A stretch of DNA of 7,249 bases, taken from assembly GCA_026398715.1 (NCBI GenBank), contig JAPLSI010000051.1:1-7249 (forward strand), in the 5' to 3' direction. The position numbers were made by a program, and so were the translations under genes. Shown piece after piece: positions 1 through 5,608 of this stretch. The notes below the pieces were generated by a model, which searched no databases, had not been told where the DNA came from, and saw only the letters and a list, made by a program, of their open reading frames with translations. How positions within the stretch are numbered: the first letter of the stretch is position 1; each line of letters opens with the position of its first letter. Source of the stretch: Gammaproteobacteria bacterium (GTDB taxonomy: Bacteria > Pseudomonadota > Gammaproteobacteria > Xanthomonadales > Xanthomonadaceae).

Positions 1-149
1 CCCGGGCGTTGTCCGCAGCCGACCGGATGGCGGATGCGGTTTCCGTCCTGAATCCTTGCTAACGGATTGTCCCTGTATGGTTGCGGCGGCCTACGAACGG
101 GTCTATCACAACGCATCAGCCTCGATTGGCGAGACAAGGAGCAACAGGT

Positions 150-515
150 ATGGAAACCATGACGATGCTGCAAACGGCCGTAGTGATATTCGCAATCGCC
201 GCGGCTGGCGGCTTGCTGTTGGCGGGGATTCGTTTCTTCGCCAACATCAACCCGCCGGCGTGGATCGCGATGGTGCACGGGTTGCTGGCCGCCTCGGGCC
301 TGACACTGGCCATTTACGCCGCGTGGATTGACGGCGTAAGCACCTCGGCCAAACTCGCCATCGTGCTGCTGGTGCTGGCCGCTGCGGGCGGCGCCTTCCT
401 CAACCTGGGCTACCAGTGGAAGCAGCGCCTGATACCCATCACCATCGTGATCGGGCATGCCCTACTGGCGGTGATTGGCTTCGGCCTGCTGGCGAAGGCT
501 GCTTTCCTTGGCTGA
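150..515 (+). CDS. Small four-helix integral membrane protein, function unknown
   Basis: A 121-residue, almost wholly hydrophobic protein with predicted membrane helices near residues 8-29, 38-59, 67-88 and 95-118. The only clearly polar loops are RFFANIN (28-34) and QWKQR (89-93). The ATG at 150 is chosen over an in-frame ATG at 81 because AAGGAG (136-141) lies 8 bases before it and the extra 23 residues look non-coding (polar, not signal-like). The two halves match without gaps at an offset of exactly 60 residues: AAAGG 17-21 with 77-81, P36 with P96, H43-x-LLA with H103-x-LLA, G50 with G110, AA 57-58 with 117-118. It is therefore an internally duplicated two-helix unit with one intramembrane histidine per unit. 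I do not recognise a named family. It stands alone on this strand and its stop is 4 bases from the stop of the convergent gene. No strong promoter is visible; TTGCGG (81-86) with TATCAC (104-109) at 17-bp spacing is only a weak candidate. Confidence 0.85.
   Translation: METMTMLQTAVVIFAIAAAGGLLLAGIRFFANINPPAWIAMVHGLLAASGLTLAIYAAWIDGVSTSAKLAIVLLVLAAAGGAFLNLGYQWKQRLIPITIVIGHALLAVIGFGLLAKAAFLG
183..506 (+). repeat. Protein-level internal duplication (two 2-helix units, 60-residue period)
   Basis: Codons 12-59 (183-326) and 72-119 (363-506) of the membrane protein encode aligned, ungapped halves. By eye there are about 17 identical positions of 48, including AAAGG, the Pro before the second helix, the His-x-Leu-Leu-Ala motif and the paired Ala-Ala near the end. 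The DNA of the two halves is no longer closely similar, so this is an old gene-internal duplication rather than a recent tandem repeat. Confidence 0.65.
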
Positions 516-519
516 AGGC

Positions 520-1164
520 TCAGTTCAAGGATGAGCCGGGAAATCGGTCGCCGGGCACAATCATTTCCGCGGCAGGCGCGACAGGCGCGACCAGCCGATC
601 GAGACGGCCCACGCGCTCGTCCAGTTCTTCAACCGTCAATGCGCCCTCCTCGTGCAGCCAATTGAAGCGGGCACGCTGGCGCGCGGGATCCTCGTTGGCG
701 TCGATGAAGTCGTGCCAGCGACGCAACTGGTCGCGGCGACGCCCTTCCAATTCGGCGAGCAGGCTTCCCTTCTGACTGTCCTCGATAAGCAAAATGGTTC
801 CGTGCTCGGTCGGAATCTTCAGATACCGGATGGTGCGAGCCCATGCCCAGCCCGCGCAGGCCAGTCCCAACCATAGCCATAGCGAGGGCACGACAGTGCG
901 CGTCTCGGCAAATTTCATCCCGGTGGTCAGCAGCCCCAGTGCGATCCAGATCAGGCCCACATTCATCAGCCAGGTGTTGCGCTCGACCAGAAATCCATGG
1001 TCGTTGGAAAGCCCGGTGTAGGGCGTCTTGAACGTGGTGCTGGAGGTCTTGTCCACAACCGTGTACTTCAGCTCATCCACGCCGAAGTCGAACGTGGTCT
1101 TGGTGCCAGCCTTGGCCTGGGTAGCCTGGTGATCCTGGAATGCGGCTTGGTCGGAACTACTCAT
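520..1164 (-). CDS. Two-helix membrane protein, PH-like layout with SHOCT-like C-terminal segment
   Basis: A 214-residue protein. A soluble N-terminus with beta-strand-like alternation (residues 22-60) is followed by two membrane helices (about 64-84 and 92-110). A short strand-rich segment (112-137) comes next, then a basic helix with ELEGRRRDQLRRW (138-150). The tail holds WLHEEGALTVEELDERVGRL (169-188), which resembles the SHOCT motif (Leu...GxIT-x-EEL/F). Strands, helical hairpin, strands and terminal helix suggest a bacterial PH-like domain split by a membrane hairpin; that is inference. The start is the ATG at 1164, because AGGGGA (1176-1171) sits 6 bases upstream. The in-frame GTG at 1170 would abut this ribosome site with no spacing. 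The gene lies 52 bases after higA on the same strand and may be cotranscribed with it, though nothing shows a functional link. Function unknown. Confidence 0.82.
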   Translation of the reverse strand: MSSSDQAAFQDHQATQAKAGTKTTFDFGVDELKYTVVDKTSSTTFKTPYTGLSNDHGFLVERNTWLMNVGLIWIALGLLTTGMKFAETRTVVPSLWLWLGLACAGWAWARTIRYLKIPTEHGTILLIEDSQKGSLLAELEGRRRDQLRRWHDFIDANEDPARQRARFNWLHEEGALTVEELDERVGRLDRLVAPVAPAAEMIVPGDRFPGSSLN

Positions 1165-1216
1165 GATCACTCCCCTGTTGGACGCACGAGTCTATCCGAA
1201 CACGACCTAAGCCTAC

Positions 1217-1507
1217 TCAGGCTGCGATGCGAGCCAAATGTCCGATCTTCTTGCCCAAGGCCCGATGCGCCTGCTCCAGGTCGAAGTCTGCCTGCAGGCC
1301 AAGCCAGAATCGCTCGCTGGTACCCAAAGCAACCGCCAAGCGGACCGCCGTGTCCGCGCTGATGCCTCGCTTGCCAAGGACGATCTCATTGATCCGACGC
1401 GGGGGCACACTGGCGGCGCGCGCCAGGGCGTTTTGACTGATGCCCAGCGGCAGTAGAAATTCTTCGAGAAGAATCTCGCCGGGGTGAATGTTGGATAGTT
1501 TTTTCAT
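1217..1507 (-). CDS. higA: HigA-family antitoxin, XRE-type helix-turn-helix
   Basis: A 96-residue antidote protein of the HigA/VapI family. The N-terminus reads MKKLSNIHPGEILLEEFL, with the family hallmark HPGE-x-L-x-EEFL-x-P-x-G at 8-22. It is followed by the HTH (about 24-47, SQNALARAA...RRINEIVLGKR) and the typical tail ADTAVRLAVALGTS-x2-FWL-x-LQ-x-x-DL (51-77). It should bind and neutralise HigB and repress the operon through the palindromes upstream of higB. The ATG at 1507 is chosen because the 15 upstream in-frame codons lie inside the end of higB and family members start at this Met-Lys. The higB stop (1511-1509) is one base before this ATG (TGA-A-ATG), and no good Shine-Dalgarno is visible, so translation is probably coupled to higB. 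Length is normal for the family. Confidence 0.95.
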   Translation of the reverse strand: MKKLSNIHPGEILLEEFLLPLGISQNALARAASVPPRRINEIVLGKRGISADTAVRLAVALGTSERFWLGLQADFDLEQAHRALGKKIGHLARIAA

Positions 1508-1508
1508 T

Positions 1509-1790
1509 TCAGTGATAGTCCACGATTGCCACGTTATAGACGTCACCCTCATTCCATCGAAAGCAGATGCGCCATTGATCGTTGATCCGGATGCTGTGCT
1601 GTCCCTTTCGATCGCCTTTCAAAGCTTCCAGGCGATTCGCGGGAGGAGCCCGCAAGTCCTCCAGTCTCGCCGCATTGCTCAACATGCGCAGCTTGCGCCG
1701 TGCTGTACCCTGAATTTCGGCCGGCAGCCGCCGACTGGGCGTGCCCTCCCAGATCAGGCGAGCCTCGCTATCCGAGAAGCTCCTGATCAC
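1509..1790 (-). CDS. higB: HigB-type toxin (RelE/ParE-superfamily mRNA interferase)
   Basis: A 93-residue toxin expected to cleave mRNA at the ribosome. Family marks are the start MIRSF, the ARRKLRMLSNA helix (30-40), the DLR-x-PP-x-NRLEALKGDRKGQ stretch (45-64), HSIRINDQWRICFRW (65-79) and the C-terminal IVDYH (89-93). The last Asp-Tyr-His and the Lys in LKGD (K58) match residues described as catalytic in HigB of Proteus. The protein is full length and intact. The start codon is GTG at 1790, which fits the family N-terminus MI-[RK]-SF; there is no clear ribosome site before it, so translation may be weak. The order toxin then antitoxin is the usual HigBA order. Two operator-like palindromes lie 10 bases upstream. 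Confidence 0.95.
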   Translation of the reverse strand: MIRSFSDSEARLIWEGTPSRRLPAEIQGTARRKLRMLSNAARLEDLRAPPANRLEALKGDRKGQHSIRINDQWRICFRWNEGDVYNVAIVDYH

Positions 1791-1800
1791 AGGAATACCA

Positions 1801-1834
1801 TAACGCTAGCCGTTATATAACGCAATACGTTATA
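1801..1834 (-). promoter_or_regulatory. Tandem palindromic operator, probably HigA autoregulation site
   Basis: Two copies of TAACG-N5-CGTTA occur in tandem, at 1801-1815 (spacer CTAGC) and 1818-1832 (spacer CAATA). Their centres are 17 bp apart. The second extends to TATAACG-N5-CGTTATA (1816-1834), and the junction itself is the perfect 12-bp palindrome CGTTATATAACG (1811-1822). The block begins 10 bases upstream of the higB GTG. It contains -10-like hexamers read toward higB (TATAAC at 1834-1829 and again at 1817-1812, TATATA at 1819-1814). I see no convincing -35. Known HigA/GraA-type antitoxins bind short palindromes over their own promoters, so bound HigA would cover the promoter here. 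The sites are seen; the binding protein is inferred. Confidence 0.75.
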
Positions 1835-1950
1835 CCGTGGAATGCCAGCGTCCAGGGTGAATGACCGGACCGGAGTTATCTGTCAGTGGAATCTCACTGG
1901 GCCGTCCGGATTTAGCTGCCACGTATCGAGGTCTTGCGCCGTCCGCGTGA
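1835..1950. other. Intergenic spacer between GH16 gene and higBA, with nested inverted repeats
   Basis: After the glucanase stop there is no gene. The spacer holds a small hairpin CAGTG (1884-1888), loop GAATCT, CACTG (1895-1899). This lies inside a wider pair CCGGAC (1865-1870) and GTCCGG (1904-1909). Neither is followed by a T-run in either direction, so it is not a standard intrinsic terminator. It may still mark the 3' end of the glucanase message, or it may be chance. Confidence 0.3.
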
Positions 1951-2856
1951 CTAGCGCTGCGGCTTGCTGCCGTACACGCGCACCCAATCCACCCACATCG
2001 CCACTTCGCCACGTTTGATCTTTTCCACCGTGGAATCCGGCATTCCCTCGTAGGGCGCTTTGATTCCGTTCGTCTTGAACGGATAGGCGCCGCCCAGTGC
2101 GAAATTGAGGATGAGGTACTTGGGATTGTCGAAATTCCATTTGCCGTAATGCTCGACCATCGGGCGCGTTACCCGGTAGGTAAGCCGGCCATCCACCAGG
2201 AAAAGAATCTGGTCCTGCGTCCATTCAACCGCGTATTCATGCCACTGGGTAACATCGGTGCCGTGCGGAAAAAACTGCTTGTCCACCAAAGGTGTTTCGC
2301 CGGAATAGCCCTTGCCGTGCAGCGCAACGCCAGTCCAGTCGGCCTCACCCACGTATTCCATGATGTCGATCTCGCCGGTTTCCGGCCAGGCCCCGTTGCC
2401 CAGCAACCAGAACGCAGGCCAGACGCCGGTGGTGTCGGTCATCTTGATCCGTGCAACGGCACGTCCATAGGTGAAATCGAACTTGCCTTGCGATTCAATG
2501 CGGCCGGAAACGAAATCCGCCGTGCGCCCGTTGGGCGTCTTGAAGCCCTTGCTGAAATTCGGCTGCAAGGCCAGCACGCCGCCGTCTGCACCTTCCATGC
2601 TGCCCGCAGGCAACAGGCGGATCGCCTCCGGCGTATCCACATAGGCCTGCTGCTCGTTGTTGACCCAGAAATCCGGGCCGATCGCGATCCACTTCGACCG
2701 GTCGAGTTGCCCGGTGTTGAATTCATCGGCGAACAACAGGACGCTGGCCTGCGCGTCCTTCGCCATCGGCGCGGACGCGTCCGCAGTGGCCGCAGCCTGG
2801 CTGGGCGCCGCTGCCACGAGGGCAGAAAATACAAAGGTCATTGCCGCCAAGCGCAT
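1951..2856 (-). CDS. Secreted glycoside hydrolase family 16 (beta-glucanase/laminarinase-like)
   Basis: A 301-residue extracellular or periplasmic hydrolase predicted to cleave beta-1,3 or mixed beta-1,3/1,4 glucans. A Sec signal peptide (1 to about 21, ending AAAPSQAAA) is followed by one GH16 domain (about 40-297). The active site GEIDIMEYVGE (161-171) gives Glu162 as nucleophile, Asp164 and Glu167 as acid/base. The extra residue (ExDxME) is the beta-bulge form typical of laminarinase-like members. Other family marks are FADEFNTGQLDRSKW (42-56), VWPAFWLLG (145-153), WHEYAVEW (205-212), ILNFALGG (249-256) and the closing MWVDWVRVY (287-295). There is no carbohydrate-binding module or lipobox. 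The ATG at 2856 has AGGAGA (2870-2865) 8 bases upstream. It diverges from the DUF885 lipoprotein across a 129-bp gap. The exact glucan cannot be read from the sequence. Confidence 0.94.
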   Translation of the reverse strand: MRLAAMTFVFSALVAAAPSQAAATADASAPMAKDAQASVLLFADEFNTGQLDRSKWIAIGPDFWVNNEQQAYVDTPEAIRLLPAGSMEGADGGVLALQPNFSKGFKTPNGRTADFVSGRIESQGKFDFTYGRAVARIKMTDTTGVWPAFWLLGNGAWPETGEIDIMEYVGEADWTGVALHGKGYSGETPLVDKQFFPHGTDVTQWHEYAVEWTQDQILFLVDGRLTYRVTRPMVEHYGKWNFDNPKYLILNFALGGAYPFKTNGIKAPYEGMPDSTVEKIKRGEVAMWVDWVRVYGSKPQR

Positions 2857-2887
2857 GCGAACTGTCTCCTGAAAGGTCCGATCCCGT

Positions 2888-2917
2888 GGTTGGGGTGACA
2901 GGCGGAACGGCCCAACC
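2888..2917. promoter_or_regulatory. Inverted repeat in divergent GH16/DUF885 intergenic region
   Basis: GGTTGGG (2888-2894) and CCCAACC (2911-2917) form perfect 7-bp arms separated by 16 bases. They sit in the 129-bp gap between the divergent starts at 2856 and 2986. The spacing and position would suit a dimeric regulator acting on both genes, but no regulator is known for it. Chance is possible in GC-rich DNA. Promoter hexamers for either gene are not convincing; TACACT (2923-2928) is a possible -10 for the rightward gene without a matching -35. Confidence 0.3.
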
Positions 2918-2985
2918 TGCCCTACACTCTCCCTGGTCGCTCCGCGCCATCCCGGCGCCGTGCGGACCGGACAAGGGTAGCGCAG

Positions 2986-4803
2986 ATGCGAGCAAGGATC
3001 CTGGGTGGAATGGTCATCGGCCTGCTGGTGGGTTGCGCCAGCACGCCGCGCAATGAAACACCGGCCGCAGTCGCCCCGCCGCCATCATCGACGACAGCGC
3101 CCCTTCCGGGCGCAGCCCTCGACGCCATGCTCGAGGCCTACTTCGAGCGCGCATTGGCGCTGAACCCGGTGCTGGCCACGTCCATCGGCGACACGCGTTA
3201 CAACCATCTCTATACGACCGGCTTCAGCCCCAGCGTGCGCGCCGCGCAGGCCGCCCTGGTGCGCGAGTACGAGCCGCGACTGATCGCGTTCGACCGCGCG
3301 TCCCTGGATGCGGAACACCAGCTGTCCTACGACATCTTCCTGATCAGCTTGCGGACGCAGCGCGAAGGCGAGCGTTATCCGTCGCACCTGATGCCGCTCA
3401 ACCAGTTCTTCAACTTCACCGCGAGCTTTGCGCAGATGGGCGCGGGTGGCGGCCTGCATCCGTTCAAGACGGTGGACGACTACGAAGACTTCCTCGGGCG
3501 GATGGGCGGTTTCGAGGAATCAGTGGACATCGCCATCGCCAACATGCGCGAGGGCATGGCTTCCGGCATCGTCCAGCCCCGCGTACTGATGGAGCGCACG
3601 CTGCCGCAACTGGCGGCACACATCGTGACCGATCCTGCGAAGAGCATGTTCCACGGACCGGTGGCGACCATGCCCGCCAACTTCAGTGCCGAGGACAAGG
3701 CCCGGCTGACCGCCGCCTACCTCGCCGCCATCCGCGAACGGATCGTGCCCGCCTTCCAGCGCCTGCATGACTTCGTGCGCGACGAGTACCTGCCAAAGAC
3801 GCGAACCACGGTGGGCTTGTCGGCCCTGCCCGACGGGCGCGAGTGGTACGCCTACCAGGCGCGCACGATGACCACCACCGACCTGACACCGGAGCAAATC
3901 CACCAGATCGGACTGGACGAGGTCGCACGCATCCACGGCGAGATGAATGCCGTGATGCGCCGCGTCGGCTGGCAGGGGGACCTTGCCTCGTTCATGCGCC
4001 ACATGGCGACGGACCCGGCCCAGAACTACACGTCGCGTGAAGAAATGCTGGCCGATTACCGCAACAGCCAGGCGCGTATCGACGCCAGCACCGACAAACT
4101 GTTCGACATCAAGCCCAAGGCCAATTACGAGATCCGCGCGATCGAGCCCTTCCGCGAGCGCAGCGCCAGCAAGGGGTCGTACACGCCGGCCGCCCTGGAC
4201 GGCAGCCGGCCCGGGTTGTTCTATCTCAACACCTACGAGCCTTCGAGCCGTGCCCGCATGGATCGTGAAACGCTGCTGGTGCACGAAGGATCCCCGGGGC
4301 ACCACTTCCAGATTTCCATCGCCCGCGAACTCGACCATTTGCCGCGGATGCGGCGCTTCACCGGATGGACGGCGTTCTCGGAAGGCTGGGGCCTGTATGC
4401 GGAAACGCTGGGGCCGGAGCTGGGCCTGTACACCGACCCCTACCAGCACTATGGCTACCTGTCGTCCGAACTGTGGCGGTCGATCCGCCTGGTGCTGGAC
4501 ACCGGCATCCACACGAAGGGTTGGACGCTTGAGCAAGCCACGGACTATGCGCGGAAGAATTCTTCGCTTAGCGACGACGGCATCCGGTCCGAAGTGGAAC
4601 GCTTCTCCGCCATCCCCGGCCAGGCATTGGCCTACAAGATCGGCGAGTTGAAGATCACCGAGTTGCGCAAGCGCGCCGAAGCCAGGCTGGGGCCGAAATT
4701 CGACATTCGCGCGTTCCATCGCGCGGTGTTGGAGGACGGAGCGATGCCGTTGAATGTGCTTGAGGGCAAGATTGATCAGTGGATCAGCGCGCAGGAACGC
4801 TGA
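2986..4803 (+). CDS. DUF885 family lipoprotein, putative zinc metallopeptidase
   Basis: A 605-residue protein of the DUF885 family, whose members look like zinc peptidases but mostly lack an assigned substrate. It begins with a lipoprotein signal (MRARILGGMVIGLLVGC), lipobox LVGC with Cys17. Ala at +2 favours the outer membrane. A Pro/Ala/Ser-rich linker (about 25-43) leads to the long alpha-helical domain. The putative metal centre is HEGSPGHH (433-440) followed 26 residues later by EGWGLYAE (466-473), the family's conserved pair. His433, His439 and Glu466 are likely ligands and Glu434 the general base (inference). All are intact. The ATG at 2986 has AAGGG (2973-2977) 8 bases upstream, and the signal peptide confirms the start. 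The stop TGA overlaps the ATG of the next gene by one base, so the two are probably one operon. Length is typical for the family. Confidence 0.93.
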   Translation: MRARILGGMVIGLLVGCASTPRNETPAAVAPPPSSTTAPLPGAALDAMLEAYFERALALNPVLATSIGDTRYNHLYTTGFSPSVRAAQAALVREYEPRLIAFDRASLDAEHQLSYDIFLISLRTQREGERYPSHLMPLNQFFNFTASFAQMGAGGGLHPFKTVDDYEDFLGRMGGFEESVDIAIANMREGMASGIVQPRVLMERTLPQLAAHIVTDPAKSMFHGPVATMPANFSAEDKARLTAAYLAAIRERIVPAFQRLHDFVRDEYLPKTRTTVGLSALPDGREWYAYQARTMTTTDLTPEQIHQIGLDEVARIHGEMNAVMRRVGWQGDLASFMRHMATDPAQNYTSREEMLADYRNSQARIDASTDKLFDIKPKANYEIRAIEPFRERSASKGSYTPAALDGSRPGLFYLNTYEPSSRARMDRETLLVHEGSPGHHFQISIARELDHLPRMRRFTGWTAFSEGWGLYAETLGPELGLYTDPYQHYGYLSSELWRSIRLVLDTGIHTKGWTLEQATDYARKNSSLSDDGIRSEVERFSAIPGQALAYKIGELKITELRKRAEARLGPKFDIRAFHRAVLEDGAMPLNVLEGKIDQWISAQER

Positions 4804-5576
4804 TGATTCATTTCATCCGAAGGATCAGGAAACAGCTGATGTCCGAAAACCGGTTTGGCAAGTACCTGCTCTATGCCGGCGGCGAAATCGTCCTGGTCAT
4901 CATCGGCATTCTGGTGGCGCTGTACCTCAATGGACTGAGCGACATTCGCAAGGATCGCGTGCGCGAGATCGCCTACCTGAGGAACATCCAGACGGACCTT
5001 CGGATCAATATCGCCGAGATGGACCGGTATCTCGAACAGCGCACCGGCAAGATCGAGGCGGCAAAACGCATCCTCGAACATTTCGAGGGTAAGCCCATCG
5101 ACGACTACGCCGCCTTCAACCAGGACGGCGTGGATATCTACAGTTGGAAGAAGTTCTACCTGGTCAACAACACCTTCCAGGAGATGATCAATTCCGGCAA
5201 CCTGGCGCTGATCGGCAATGCCCGAATCAAGAACCAGCTGCTCGACATCGAATCGCTGTACACCAAGATGAAGAGCGAAGAAGACCACTATCGCTACGAC
5301 ACCGAAAAGCTCATCTACGAACCGATCTACGAGTTCATGGATCTGAGCGCCCTGGTCGACAATTACGCCTGGCGGGTGAGCGGCGGAAAGGCGGGCAAGG
5401 ACGTGGCGCTGACTGCCGGCGACTACGAGGTCTACCTTAAAAGCCGGAAGCTCAAGAACGGCTTTGTTATGACGGTCCTCGAGTTTGAAACCATGAACGG
5501 CCAGATGCAGGACCTGAGGGCGAAATGCCAAGCCCTGATCACCAGCATCGACGAGGAAGTGAAGGTCGGCAGCTAG
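4803..5576 (+). CDS. DUF6090 family membrane-anchored protein
   Basis: A 257-residue protein with the signature N-terminus of DUF6090: a basic amphipathic start (MIHFIRRIRKQLMSENRFGK, 1-20), then YLLYAGGEIVLVIIGILVAL (21-40) as the single membrane helix, then a charged helical segment beginning near residue 48 (RKDRVREIAYLRNIQTDL). The rest (about 70-257) is soluble and charged, with EAAKRILEHFEG (82-93), NNTFQEMINSGNLALIGN (120-137) and a C-terminal helix. No catalytic motif is seen. The start at 4803 is preferred to the in-frame ATG at 4779: AGGA (4793-4796) lies 6 bases upstream, it overlaps the previous stop, and the family begins with this Met. Coupling to the DUF885 gene suggests a shared envelope role. 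Codons are GC-ending like the neighbours, so no recent transfer is evident, although the family is best known from Bacteroidota. Function unknown. Confidence 0.88.
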   Translation: MIHFIRRIRKQLMSENRFGKYLLYAGGEIVLVIIGILVALYLNGLSDIRKDRVREIAYLRNIQTDLRINIAEMDRYLEQRTGKIEAAKRILEHFEGKPIDDYAAFNQDGVDIYSWKKFYLVNNTFQEMINSGNLALIGNARIKNQLLDIESLYTKMKSEEDHYRYDTEKLIYEPIYEFMDLSALVDNYAWRVSGGKAGKDVALTAGDYEVYLKSRKLKNGFVMTVLEFETMNGQMQDLRAKCQALITSIDEEVKVGS

Positions 5577-5588
5577 CGCCGCTGGACA

Positions 5589-5602
5589 CGGTCAGCTGAC
5601 CG
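5589..5602. repeat. 14-bp perfect palindrome between convergent genes
   Basis: CGGTCAGCTGACCG lies in the 32-base gap between the stop of the DUF6090 gene (5576) and the stop of the lysR-type gene (5609). As RNA it could form a short stem on both strands, but the loop would have to open the central bases and there is only CCTCCTT downstream on the plus strand. It may serve as a weak two-way transcription end or be a protein site. Function is not established. Confidence 0.4.
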
Positions 5603-5608
5603 ACCTCC

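Noticed and set aside
3..62. Short open frame ending in TAA at 60-62 that could be the 3' end of an upstream gene (tail ...SAADRMADAVSVLNPC).
   Set aside because: Only 19 codons lie inside the window and other frames are equally open. Nothing recognisable, so it cannot be supported without upstream sequence.
1200..1850. Possible insertion sequence or integron cassette carrying higBA.
   Set aside because: No transposase, no terminal inverted repeats and no target duplication are visible at the edges. The palindromes are better explained as operators.
1884..1899. CAGTG-N6-CACTG hairpin as an intrinsic terminator for the glucanase gene.
   Set aside because: Stem of five pairs and no T-run in either direction; kept only as an intergenic note.
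2149..2898. Plus-strand open frame opposite the GH16 gene.
   Set aside because: Antisense shadow of a clear GH16 gene with catalytic motif and signal peptide.
3520..4719. Long minus-strand open frame opposite the DUF885 gene.
   Set aside because: Its length comes from the GC-rich codon pattern of the real gene. The translation is low-complexity Arg/Gly/Val-rich, with no ribosome site and no family resemblance.
4776..5531. Minus-strand open frame opposite the DUF6090 gene.
   Set aside because: Its translation is the antisense of a recognised family. No start signal, and it would run into the DUF885 gene.
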